The position numbers and the translations under genes were made by a program. The notes beneath the pieces were generated by a model. It saw only the letters and a program-made list of their open reading frames with translations, had not been told where the DNA came from and ran no database searches. Shown piece by piece: positions 42,329 to 54,200 of a stretch of 64,000 nucleotides of DNA (position 1 is the first letter of the stretch; each line of letters starts with the position of its first letter). The stretch is from NCBI GenBank assembly GCA_033220425.1, contig CM065648.1, forward strand, positions 3,534,001 through 3,598,000, given 5' to 3'. Origin of the DNA: Lepraria neglecta (taxonomy: Eukaryota > Ascomycota > Lecanoromycetes > Lecanorales > Stereocaulaceae).

Positions 42329-44129
42329 ATGGATCATGCCCATGATACTACGACTCTTGCCCAACAATGTGATCACGGAGAAAGACTGGGTTCATCAAAA
42401 GAGCAAACAGACCATTTTAGACGCAATACTGTCCGTTCTGGGCCCGCGGAGGATGCAAACCCAGAAACTTCAACAGGCTGTATGGCTTTTGGTCAAGTCA
42501 AGTATCAATCATACAAGGAATACATTACTGCGATCCTTGAAACGTGGCCGGAGTACCGGAGCCTTCATACTTCCTAGGAACAGCCTCGGCGGAATGGTCT
42601 CAAAATCTCGAGTATTCAGAGACACAGCTAGTGATGGCTGATTGTACTGATGCATCTACCGAAATAAAGGTTTTCCGTCAAGGTGATAGGAGTGTTGAGC
42701 CTAGTATGCTCAAAGCAGCCTTGAGTTCTTATGGAGAAGGCATCAGAACCCGAATTATTATGGTGACTCCTTGTCACTGGGTACCATCCGAAATGATAGA
42801 CGCTCTCGGGATGGCACTTGACGTTGACCCCGCTTTCTTCCAACTTGCAATTGATCGTATACGTGGTATTAGTTTTTCCTACGGGATACATGATTTTGGG
42901 CCACCTATGTTCGAAACATTTGGTCAATTTGTGATACTGGAACCCTTCCTGTATACTCAATTACTACAGGTTCAGAAAGATACCGCGACGAGGATACAAG
43001 TTGGTAGGTTCGAAATTGATTGCAATTCTACTGTTACATTTGACTAATTCAAAGTTCAGTCCTAATCTTTGCCACGGATAAGTTGTGGCACCGACCGAAT
43101 CATGGGATTTTGAGCTATGGGCGTCCGAGCATCCACAAACCCGTTTCGACTTTCCCACGAGCTGAATCTAATGGTAGATACGAAACGCTTGTGTATCCTC
43201 TTGATCAACGTGTCCAGATATTCGAAAAAATGCTACAAAGTTTGAATAACGGACATTTTGACAGCGCCAATGACAAGCCTCTTGAGTACCTTTGCCCCCT
43301 GGTTCGGCTCGCGGTAGAGGGCGTTTCCAGCACTATATCCAAGCTAAGAGAAAATTTCAAGTTCTTGCCACTCAAGAAGGATGAAAAGATGAGGTTCGTG
43401 GTTGAAAGTCATGCCGATACCATCAAATGCGTAGAGAGCCTACGTTACCTGACACGGACCCTTGCAATCCATTGCCAACCAGTCGCTGGGAGACGTTCTG
43501 CAAATCTTCTGGACGTGAAAGAGTATTGCGAGTATGTTTTGGACGACGGTCTGCGTCTGTGTAGCCTTGTCCAGGAGCGGATACATATTGAGACTGGTTT
43601 AGCTTCGATCCGCGAATCGCGAAAATCCATCGAAGAAGCGGTATCAGTCAAGCGCCTGACTCGACTTGCTTTTATATTTGTTCCGCTCACGTACGCTTCG
43701 TCGTTATTTGGAATGAACATCAAGGAGATAAACGGAATTGGACCAAAGCTCTGGATCTTTCTATTCATATCAGTCTGTATCAGTGTTATCACTTTGGTGT
43801 TGTCGAGCTTTGTGAAGCGCGTTACGAATTGGATTAAAAGGCATTACAGACAACCCGACTACCTGTTCAGAACCTATATTCTCTACGGTGTTATTGGTCT
43901 CAGGTTTGGTCTCTTTTGGTGGATGACTCGGCGAGGGCTAACGCTGACCATCCTCACCGGAGGTCGATTTGGATCATTGGACCCCTTGGAGTGCGTAGGG
44001 GCCAAAGTTCAAGAAAAGCTTGGCTTGTCTGATGGAGAAGATATTTGGCCACCTCCTAGAGGTTTTAACAAGTTCTATTTTAGAACGAAGGCTTCGTCTC
44101 AATATGCTGAGGATTCGACGGGAAGTTGA
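42329..44129 (+). CDS. CorA-like transporter with C-terminal GMN motif
   Basis: The well-supported part is exon 43060-44129 joined to coding before 43004 by an intron at 43004-43059, giving RIQVVLIFATDKLWHRPNH across the junction. The C-terminal helices RLTRLAFIFVPLTYASSLFG, the GMN signature (SLFGMNIKEI) and a second TM (KLWIFLFISVCISVITLVLS) identify a CorA/Mg-transporter fold; the long N-terminal domain is the fungal CorA-like type. Upstream, two coding blocks are in different frames: 42329 to about 42555, and from about 42544 on. Either an intron 42492-42553 with a weak CCGGAG acceptor joins them (560 aa in phase) or a frameshift breaks the gene. Transported ion unknown; Mg2+ is the family norm, though many fungal CorA-like proteins lack evidence of transport. 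Confidence 0.75.
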
Positions 44130-45855
44130 AGAGAGATGGGATCTTAAATATCTTTCCACCAAATAGTACATATCTCGCAAAACCCTTTTGGTATACTAGC
44201 TGCTATTCCTCACATCTGGCTGAGCTGTAGCGAGGAGCGCTAACACCTACTGCTTCACTTCTCTCAACTCACCCTTTTTTCCAAAAGTAATCCATTTAAT
44301 CCGTATGCCTCCGCGTCTATCTCTTTCACTTCCCGCTTACATTCCCTATTCTCACTAGCTGGGGACTAGAGTCGATATATTTCGTGCCTGCGTCAATCAA
44401 CGCCTACACCCAACGCTGTTGATAGTGCACCGGTAGTTTGAAGGTTTGGCAGGTGGTGCAGCGTTTTTTGCTTATATTTAGTGTAGATTAACGTATCTGG
44501 TTAGTGGTTTAAAACGATTCGACTTATATAGTTAGTAGTTTAAACTATTAGTACTACTAGTATATAATAGGGATTTGTAGCAATATAAAATATAGTATAG
44601 TAGTAGATTTATACCAAGACTAATTCTCAAGGAGTCTATAAGATGGTTTTGGAATTTCCACCACTAGCAACCTCCATCCCTCATTCACATTCGCGGGGTA
44701 ACATCCTCGAACTCGACATACACCGAGCTTCTGTTGGATACTTTGTCATCGTCAAGAGCTCACTCGTATCAATACCTGGCCTCTTGGGGGACTTTACCAT
44801 TCACCTTGGGGTTGTGACGCCTCGTCATCTCGTAGCCCTCGCCATGTGAGCTCGCTCGCACCTTCATTCCGATACAAGCATCAGTTGAATGCCGAACCCC
44901 ACCATATCTCAATTCTGTTGGCTATTGACATCCCTGAACAGCGTTAAGGAGAGCTAACATCTCCCATGATCTGCCAAACTCTGTGCTCACGCTCCCACGC
45001 ATTAGAGAAGCAGTCGATCTGAGGCCCGCAGGTTTCTAGGTTACATCTATCATCACAGCACCGCTTCCCGGCTTTCCCTGCCATGTATAGGGCTCCGTCT
45101 TGCAACACCTGGCTCCTAGCACCCCAAGCAAGGCATGATTCAGACCGAAACATGCTGTCCCTCAGCTCTGCATCTCACAGTCGGCCTTGCCAATCTTGCT
45201 TATCACACACATCACAACAGCATCGATCATGTCACAACCCTTGGCACCTTGCAGATTGCAAATTTCACTGGAACCATGGTCCGACGTTCTTATCATTCGA
45301 CCACTTTGATAACCGCCGGCGAAGGTTGCACGGCCTTGTCTAGCACCAAACGCTAACGCAGGTACGAAAAAGACTGTTATCGGCGCAATTTCATTTTCCG
45401 GGGTCTGGAGCATGCCCGGGGGAAATCGCTCAGGATTCGAGGGAAGGAAGTCACTCACTCGATGCAGATTTTGCTTGTATGCTACAAAAGACATTACAGT
45501 AATGAAGAGCGTTTAGAGATGGTGATCACGTCCATTGATTCTATTTGAACATGTAGCGTACAAATCGTCGACTACCAGTCGACAGTGAAAAGTCTTCCAC
45601 ACATCCACCATCACACACAAGAGTCATCCCCATTCTCGACCTGCTGATCACATCCCCCCCTTCAGATCCATCATGAGTATTAAAGTATTACAACGTCCAA
45701 GTATCTTCATAGTAAACCGCTCCGTATGAATAATCGAACCGTAATGTAAAAATTGGGTATCACCCGAATTTCCAGACCAGACCAGAGACAGACCGTCTAA
45801 CGCAACCCGCTGAAAAGCACTCGGAAACTTGCAAGCATTACCAATTGTAAGAAAT
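44130..45855. other. Intergenic (1.7 kb) with an AT-rich RIP-like patch
   Basis: 44470-44640 is strongly AT-rich, with TTTAAA and CTAGTA-type palindromes, in contrast to both flanks, as expected for an old RIP-mutated repeat. The 19-mer at 44411-44429 recurs near 63.2 kb. Frames at 44643-44849, 45083-45343 and 45494-45162 (minus) have no recognisable features. Confidence 0.5.
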
Positions 45856-46482
45856 TTACAGGAGGTAAGCAGCAAGTCCAAACACAGCAGCGAGGCCAGC
45901 GCCCGACGCAGCCATCCTGTTGGCGGCACCCTTGAATGGTTTGACGGATGCGACTGGGGCAGCGGAGCCAGAGGGGGCAGCAGTGCCTGCTGGGGCGGTG
46001 GTGGGGGACTGCGCTGGGGGTGCAGCGGGGCTGGTGCTGTTGGAGAAGATTGGGCTGGCTGGGGCCGGGATGACTGGGGCAGCGGTCGTGGCGACCTCAG
46101 CGGGGCTTGTGGCGACTGGGGAGCCGACGACGGGGGTGATGCTGACAACTGGGGCGGCGGTGGGAGCGATGGCCAGGGAGGTGGTGACGGGCTTGGTCAC
46201 GGTGCAGGGGCAGTTGGTGATTGTCAGGGTGGTGGCCTGGAGGAGAGTGAGTTAGTTCAAAGTTCACCTCCGGGAGCAAATTTGTGCGACCCGAGTTCAT
46301 CAGGTGGATTGTTTTACCTCAGTCACGACGTAGGTTGACGTTCCGTGGGTGAAAGAGGTGGCATAAGGGCAGTAGGTGGTGAAAGCGGTCACGACCTCAG
46401 TGGTGTAGACCACGGTCCCATTGCCCCAGGCATTCGCACCGGCCGCGAGGGCGAGAGGAGCAGCGATGTATGAGTAACGCAT
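45856..46482 (-). CDS. Small GPI-anchored cell-wall protein
   Basis: Two exons (46482-46318, 46236-45856; intron 81 nt) give 181 aa. A signal peptide (MRYSYIAAPLALAAGANAW) is followed by a conserved segment with paired cysteines (VVYTTEVVTAFTTYCPYATS; TLTITNCPCTVTKPV), a Pro/Ala/Ser/Thr-rich stalk, and a C-terminal GPI signal (small residues ANRMAASG, then a hydrophobic tail AGLAAVFGLAAYLL). The TxxVTxxTTYCP and TITxCPCT motifs are typical of abundant small wall proteins of filamentous ascomycetes. The protein is probably attached to the membrane or wall by the GPI machinery and heavily O-mannosylated. No catalytic motif. Confidence 0.88.
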
Positions 46483-49400
46483 TTTTGCTGTGGTTTGGTA
46501 TTACTGAAGATTTGGATGTTGTTGTTTTTGGTGGATGGTAAAGGATGGAAAGTCAGAGACGCGAGAGATTGTTATTAAAGAGCGTATTAGTTTATTATAC
46601 GGTAAAAGAGTGTAATCGGTGATAACCGGTATGTGATGTTCGAACAGAAGTTGGATGAGAGAAGACAAAGAGAGTGAGCGGGTGTTGACCTTCTTATGAG
46701 AGCTTGTCGCGAGGCGAAATTCGGGGTGCTACCGGCCATTAGGCTATTAATTAGCTACGCGGGTCAACAATTGGCGGGACCCAATTTCGGGTTCTTTATT
46801 GCGCTGCTTTTGATCGCCAGAACGTTTCTTTCACTTCTTATTTCTTTTAGCGAATCAGGCTTTGTTACTCATGCCTCGGCCCTCGCGTTCCTGCAGTAGC
46901 GTTGCGCTTTAATCACGGACAAGCTATGGTCATCAAAAGCAGCAAGTCAATACTAGGTGGAAATTACATGGTCCACTCTGCGCAATGATTCGAAGGGTTC
47001 TTTCTTCTTCATACAGAAAGGAGACGTCGGCAGCGCAAGACCAGCTGCTCCTTTGAGGTTGAAAAACTTCAGTAAGTATCGAAGTTTGATTGGCTAGGGC
47101 ACTTTGATCACATCAGGCAATCGATGGCCTATCAGCTATGTGAACATGCTCTTCTGCTATGGCCAAGCTGTGAATACGCGCACAATGGGAGGAGCTGATC
47201 CTCAGATACCAGTTGTTGGCCTTGGTTGCGTGCTTTGGAAATTGCACAGCGGGATGACTTGCCGATCGTAGTCTCTTAAATCTTGACTCGACGCGGATCC
47301 GACCGCCATTCATAGGCGAGCTTGAGTTTCGAAGCTTTATCGATATTCGAGACTTTGTGCTAGATAAAGCCATTGTTGTCCGGCCCCACAACGGAAATTG
47401 AAATTTGACGTTTCTGTGGTTATCAGAGATTATGGTCCCTGCGAATCGGGAAGGTGATCGCACGCGAGCTACACACGTACAAGAAGACGTTGGAGACCCG
47501 AAGATGCAGCGTCGGGTGCCACTGTTGAGCCGGGACAGCAATTTGCGTTGAAATCTCGAGAGAGCTCCAGCAGTCGCTGCTCTGCATTGCCGTGGATGTA
47601 CCATATTGCCCTTCACAGCTGTTATCTTGCCAAGTAACTCCAGCCCTCTTGTGGGGAAATTTCCACCCGGATCCTTATGGCCGTAGCGAGGAAAGATATG
47701 ATAAGGATACCACCCTCATAAGTCGTCTTTTGCCGCCCTGCGACTTGGATGTCGGAGTTGCTATTAATCGTGTTTGCGTTGATAAGATCAAGCTCCTCTT
47801 TGCGGACCAATTTCTGCTCATTGACCTTCCGCTTCAGACCCACAGCTATTGATATGTAGTGCTCGAGGCTCTCTATGTGGTCCAACCATTTTCCAATCGC
47901 GTCTGGTAGTCAATGTACACTCGAGCTTACACGGCGCCGATAGTCGATCGTGATGCCCAGGAACCCGAATACAGAACTGCTTCGGGCTTCATCGCCAACG
48001 GCGCGATGGATGCGGGGAAAAGTGCCTGCAATCTCGGCCGTCACTGATAGGCCTGGGACTCGGCGTGTATGGAGGGTGAACTCCACTGGGAGATATCACT
48101 GGATGTCGCTGAATGCCGACGAGCACACTTCCTCTCACCTCCCGCAATGGGTCTTCCGGTACTCCCCATGAGGACATCGACAGCATCCAATACCGGCGCT
48201 ATCGAAGCGCGATTCTTTCTATTCTTGTCGTCTGATGTGTCACTTCGATCGGAGTTTGCGTTGCCAATCCATGGCATCGATGCGTTGTTGGGCAAGGACG
48301 GAGAAGTGGCGAAATCTTGGAATCGAACAATGCGCTAGTCTCAATCGGGACAGGGTTTTGCTGCTGAACGTCACCTTAATTCTGCCGGACGAGTTCCCAT
48401 CAGATGAACACTCGATTGCTCAGTTTTCTTTGGAAATGCCACTATTCTTGGAATTTTTGAGCTCCAATGGACAAAGCCCCGCTCAAGTCTCTTGAGGATG
48501 TCAGGCTTTCAAACATTGTTCTGAGTTCCGCGTTTCCATGTCCCTGCTTATATCGTATTGGAAAATGTTAGCCTTCCAGATGGGATGAGAGCTTCAGCTG
48601 CGGTAAACGATGCTGAACCTATCTATCAATATCAAGTTTTCATTCATCTTCTGAGGTCTAGGCACAAGCATTCCTGCTTGACTCGCATCAATATGTCAGT
48701 CTTTTCGAGACCGTCAAGCTCCAAACACAGGATTTCCAGCTCCTCAAATTTCAATCATGTCAAACCCTCAGCGGATCTCGAGTTCCAATTGCAGCAGCCC
48801 TAGCTCAGCTCGATCTAAAAGCGCGCAGATCTTGGGGTCTTGTATCTTCCTAACACATTGGTGTATGGATATAAATAGGTTTGGCTAAACTGCTCCGGCT
48901 TTGACGAGAAAGAAAACGTGGTCATTAAGGCATGAAGCAAGGGTGCATCATGACAGATGAATTAACAATACCCGGTATTCATATATCGTACCTTGGCATG
49001 TCTCAAGCAGTTTTGCCTCAAGCAAACACAAAGCTGCATTGCACGCCTAAGGCGGGAACGAGGTTACCTCATGGCTTGCTTGCCACACTGCTTACTGTTC
49101 TACACATTGAATCGCCGAAAACATCACGAGCGTTTTATTTGGTTAACGTTAGGTACATTTCTCATTAGCTGTATACGATCGTAGCGAAGGTATAAAAGAG
49201 TGTATCCAGTTAGTGTTTACATATTCATAGCTCAAGCCCACCAATTTTTAATGGGAGCGAGCACCATCTTCAAAATCTCCAACACTTGAAATGAAATCTT
49301 TTTGGTATTCCGCAACCCAACAATGTCATAACATCCCAGCGCAAGCCCATGCACACAAGTTCACAGAGTTCACAGTACCGTATTCCGAGGTCGTATCAAG

Positions 49401-49493
49401 GCAGCTCATGCAGCGTATATGCTGAGCAGGTGTCCCCATCTCTTATATCCCCAAGCCACGCACGCAAATGCCATCCCATCGCAATGCTCATGC
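46483..49493. other. Long stretch (3 kb) without a supported gene
   Basis: The region holds many short frames on both strands. The most protein-like is on the minus strand at about 47885-47622 (EHYISIAVGLKRKVNEQKLV, then KEELDLINANTINSNSDIQV), which could be a decayed helical protein but has no start, clear splice sites or motif. I see no RNA gene. 46.5-46.7 kb is the promoter of the GPI protein. Confidence 0.45.
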
Positions 49494-50048
49494 TCAAGCC
49501 CAGAAGAACCCCCGCTTCTTCTCCTCCTTCTTCTCCAACCCCCTCATCTCCATCCTCTTATTGAAAGACCCAAACCCAGTTGGGTGCGGAGCTCCCGTGC
49601 TCGCAATACCTGTACCAGAGCCAACAATTGGCCCAACACCGCCACCAGGAACGCTGTGCGGTGGGGATGGAGGAGCTGTGGAGCCAGCCTCCCCGGGTGC
49701 GGGGACTGTCACTGTGACATAGACTTGGGTTGTTGACGTGACGGTCACGGGAAGGGGGCAGCTGGCTGCTGATTCGATGAGGCTTCCCGGTTGGATGGAG
49801 CCGGGGCCTCCTGAGCCTGGTCCTCCTGAGCCAGGGCCTCCACTGCCTGGAGAGCCGCCTGTAGGGTATGGAATGACACCAGTGCTTGTGCCGTGACTGA
49901 AGCCGGTTCCGGTACCGCTGGGAAAAGGTGCTCCGGTGCCTGAGGGGAAGGGACTAGCAGAGATGGGTATATAAGGACCGTGTGTGGCAGTGACGGTTGA
50001 GGAGAGGGCGAGGATGGATGCGAGGAGGATTGATTTGAGTGGTGCCAT
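49494..50048 (-). CDS. Secreted Gly/Pro/Ser-rich protein with dibasic C-terminus
   Basis: The single exon encodes 184 aa. A signal peptide (LKSILLASILALSSTVTATH) is followed by low-complexity sequence: PFPSGTG repeats, then a GSGGP repeat tract, one short conserved-looking stretch (CPLPVTVTSTTQVYVTVTVP), another Pro/Gly-rich part and a basic C-terminus (FNKRMEMRGLEKKEEKKRGF). The CP-x-TVTxTxxVYVTVTVP segment occurs in many fungal wall or secreted proteins. There is no GPI signal. KR pairs at the end (NKR|M and KKR|G) are potential Kex2 sites. Role unknown: wall-associated or a processed peptide precursor. Expression as a gene is supported by the signal peptide and the uninterrupted frame. Confidence 0.7.
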   Translation of the reverse strand: MAPLKSILLASILALSSTVTATHGPYIPISASPFPSGTGAPFPSGTGTGFSHGTSTGVIPYPTGGSPGSGGPGSGGPGSGGPGSIQPGSLIESAASCPLPVTVTSTTQVYVTVTVPAPGEAGSTAPPSPPHSVPGGGVGPIVGSGTGIASTGAPHPTGFGSFNKRMEMRGLEKKEEKKRGFFWA

Positions 50049-51293
50049 TGTAGTTGATGGTAGTGGGCAACTGATAGTTGATTGAAGTCGTTAAGAAGTT
50101 TGGAAATGGATGGATGGATGGATGGATGGAATAGGAGCTGTATAGACTATATCGTAGAGAAAGAGAAAGAGCGTGAGAGTACCAGCGTCTCAAAGAATGG
50201 ATGTTGTTCAAGAATAAGAGAGAAATACGAGATTCCTCAACAAAAAGACCGGATACGACGTTTCTAGAAATAACAATACTATCGAAAAATAGATACGTGG
50301 AAAATGGAAACCGGACAGGTCAGCACTCCTTAAATAGCAGGTTCCAGTACAAACTACGAAGAAACAAACAAATCAGGAGAAGATCTAACCCCCTTCAGAA
50401 ATTCAGCCAGCATCCACATCGGGACATCCCATACAGCCCCACGGCGTTTGCCAGAACTCGACCCACAAAAACTTAGCAAAGCAAAACGCCTCCGAGGTCC
50501 CCCCAAAGACCAAATCCATGGGTGTGGACTTATTGCTCAAAGCTTATTGCTCAGCAATCTGACCTCTCTCCACTTTTTCTCGCATGCAATACCGTATGCG
50601 ATGGGTAGGTACTATGCAGCCCATGCGTGCGTGCGTGCGTGGGTGGCCTCCGCACCTGCAGATTCAGGCGCGGGGCCGTGATAGGTCTCCTTACGGAATG
50701 CGACAAGGGAGATCATCCAGCGCTTCGGGGGCCAGTTTCGAAAAAGCTACTTCCGTATATGACGAAGCCTGTCAACCTTCATGTGGGTGCCGCCGCCCGG
50801 GACTTCCCAATGCGAGCTCACGTATGCACCACGAGCCGAGGAGGTTTTTGTGTTAGTGGAGTCAGCTGAATAGGAGATGAGGGGGAGCTGTGAATTTTAG
50901 CGACCGTGTCCCCGGGAGGGAGCGCCAAGCGGCATTCGGTGGCTTTATTGGTTTCGTGACACGGGGGGCGTTGCTTGATAAAATTTGTTACTTGTGAGAT
51001 GTTTATTCGCCTGATGACGATTCAGTAATCTGTCCGTCAAACGGTTTCAAAATGATGATATGAGAGTGATATGTGATGTTTGTCCAATCCCTATCTACAC
51101 CAGGCACTGTACACCCTTGCTGTACATACTGTGTTCTGCACAGTAGCGAGATATTATGTGAAAAAGTAAAAGGCTTGCGCCAAAGAGTCTTGCCTCCCAT
51201 TTCCAACCCTCCGAAACGCCAGGCTTGCCTGAGGCCATCAATCCAATGCTTATCCAAATGCTTATCCAATGCTTTTGAAACCTCTTATCTTGC
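50049..51293. other. Intergenic (1.2 kb) with a (TGGA)n microsatellite
   Basis: Promoter side of the secreted-protein gene and 3' flank of the ApsA-like gene. A pure ATGG/TGGA tetranucleotide run of about six units lies at 50107-50130. A GTGC-type short run lies near 50624-50643. No gene was recognised. Confidence 0.5.
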
Positions 51294-54200
51294 TTAGAAC
51301 CCCGTGAATGGATCATCACTTCTCAGACGTAAGCTCGGTGCTCCACTGCTTCCCTTTGACTCAGCTACACCCCAGTAACTCGAAATATCTTTCTTTCTTC
51401 CCTGTCTCGTCCGATAGCTTCTCGCTTCCCTCTTCCCTTTGCTTGGCTCTGCATACCGATTCTCGTTCTTTTCCACAAATGCCTCCATCCGCATTGTGCC
51501 AACAGGATCATAGAAGTTGTCAGGCACAACAGGTAGCGGAGGAGTATAGCTTTCAATATACGGAGTCATATCGTACAACGTTTCAACAGCTAGTCCTCCG
51601 CGAGAGCGTGGGATACATCTGTCGTACTTGTCTCGTGAAGTCGGAGCCTGGCGGCTACTGAAGCTTGATCCCAATGATATGCTGTTGCTAGGATAGCTGT
51701 GGAATGCACTCAATGGCACAGGACGAGGTCCAGTACTGCTCCGTTTTCGAGCATGAGCAGCAATTCGAGGCACCTGGGGTGGCTCGGCAGCGTCCTCTGA
51801 TAAGCGTTCGCTGTCGCCCCAGCCAATCCTTGTTCCTTGGGAACCGATCGTTGGTCCTTGGATCGACTCTTGTCCAATTTCTCCCGTCGGTGAGGAACAC
51901 GAATGTGACCCCACGCTCGGACGCGGTTTGTCTTTGGCGACTCTGATCGAGTCACGAATCGGTGTCCGGCGAAACCCGGATGAAGGTCTCTGCGAATGAG
52001 GGGCCTGATATTCTTGCTCCGGCATGGGTGGAGGACTAGTAAGCTCGATCATTCCTTGGGTAGAGTGGCTCAGGAATGATAGAGCCGTCAGCCATATATA
52101 ATGTCGGTCCCTTGATGTTGCTGTAAACTTAAGCGCTCTTTCTGGCGTGAGAATCAAGATGGATCGATCAAACGCTGATTGGGAACCTGCGTTCTTAGGC
52201 AAAGGCGTATCATCTTTGACGTCAAGGACTGACTGAATGGTAACTAGGGGCCAATGTTAGCATGGAATCAAAAGAAGCACCGATATTACGTACGCTTTCG
52301 ACCGCCCTTGCCCAGCAACGCAGGTCCCGAAGTAGGCTGCTTGCTACTCCATATCACAGCATTCTCATAAGGCGCAAGCCATACCCAGCGCTTGTGTCTC
52401 ACGCCGCTGCTGTTGCCAGCCTCTCCGCTCCGAACCATTTCGAATTCCGCTGCCGGCGTCTCCGTAACCCCAAAGGATGTCCTCTTTCGCACATATTTCC
52501 ACATCCATTCTCCCACCATCGTCTGGGCGATCGCGTCAACAACACTGGTCTGCTGGCTAGGGGCTTCGATCGAGGCTCCTCCAGCGTGTGATTTCGGGCC
52601 GGTGGCTTTGGGGAGTTGGTTAGGAAGCTCGGCGACATCATCATACGGTAATACGAATTGATTGGGAGGCACTCGGGGCGATTTAGGGCGCCCAGGCATC
52701 GATGAAGAAGAGGACTTTGGCAGTGGTGGTGAAGGATAAGCAGGCGCACTTGGCTTAGTGACAGCTGCGGCAGACTGTGTTTTCCGCAATATTTTACGTT
52801 TGATTGGTGGCCTGCCAGGATCCTGGCCTCGACGGGCAGTAAAGAAGCTTGTGGCGTACGGACTGGGACTGACCGCACCATCACTGGCACTGACGGGTAT
52901 TTTGCGGGAGCTTGATCTTGTGGGTACGGGGAAAGGTGGTGGGAGGGTGGCAACTTCTTTGCCTGGAGCGTTAGGAGCGCTTGGACTTCTCGCGCGTTGT
53001 GCGTGCTCTGCAATGCCCTTCGATACAAGAGCCTGGCGTCGAACATCAGCTTCCTTAGTGGTGCTCGGCGGTTTTCGGTGGATTTCGGCAGCTTTCGTCT
53101 GGAAAGTCTTTGAGGTCGTTTGCGAAGGACCCTTTGCGATTGCGATTGGCTTCTTGTTCGAGTCCTTGCTTTGCTGTTCGCCCTTCTCTTTGGTGGTAGC
53201 CGATCCCAGTATGTCGAGGACCGCGTCATTGGACTGAGGTACGAGTTTCCATGAGTTCTGCACTTTAGAAAGCGTCTTACGTATTGGCGCAGCATTCCCG
53301 AAGCTGTCATCACTAAAATCGCTCGGTAGCTTTTCGTTGCCATCGTCGGTCGCATCGAAACCTGCAAAGATACTCTCAGACCTGATAGGCCGCCTTGGAC
53401 CAGAGCGATCCTTGCCGTTCAAAGGCCCGTTGTCATTATTCCCTGGATAAGCGTCCTCAAATTTGGGACTGGCTGGCCATTGCCGTATTCCATCGGTTTC
53501 AATAGGTGGACTTGGAACAGCACGTCTCGAAGACTTCGGAGGTACAACCGGCACAATGCGCTTTGAAGACTCGGCCGCTGATGCCTGTGGCATTTCGGGT
53601 GCCTGTGTCCGTCTTCCATTGTACTGAGAGGGTGACTGGGCTGAATGATGTGAGAATTGCAACCTGGGCAGTATTCGAACAGGTCTTTTCTCAGTTTGAA
53701 CCTCTGTTTGCATGGATGTCGATCTTTGACTTCTCGGCATCTCGATGACCACTTGGCAACCGGCATTCTTAGTACGAGGCGGAAGGACAACACCATTATG
53801 AGAAGAAGCTGGTCTCGAAGCTGGGGGGTGGATTGCTATGACTGGGACGTCCATGGGTGGAGGAAAGAGGCGGTTACTCGCAGATTTGGACCATGGTAAG
53901 CCATCATCGCTGGTTTGGGTTGAGGAGGACTTTGTTTCCTTTACTGAGGCTGGGGCAAAAACGAGTGTCTCATATACATTTGCCGTAGTTTCAGCCACGG
54001 TCTGGCAGCCTGCAGAGACCATGCGCGATGCCTTTGTTGCTTCCGCCTTTAGTGCTTCAGACTTGGCAGTGGAAGTTTGCTCGACAAAAATATTGGGAAT
54101 GGCCACCCGTTTGCGGCTTTGATTGGCTGCATGCTCTGTTTGCTCGACTGTCTTTTCGGAACCGATCTCCATTTGGCGCATTTGTGGCATGGGGGAAGGC

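Noticed and set aside
45162-45494. Minus-strand ATG frame of 110 codons
   Set aside because: No domain, signal peptide or coding-like pattern; lies in a long intergenic region with other equally long chance frames.
47622-47885. Possible CorA-like or helical-protein relic on the minus strand
   Set aside because: The helical composition is suggestive, but there is no GMN motif, no start and no joinable exon.
48069-48338. Plus-strand frame of 89 codons within the 3-kb gap
   Set aside because: No family resemblance; overlapping frames of similar length occur on the other strand.
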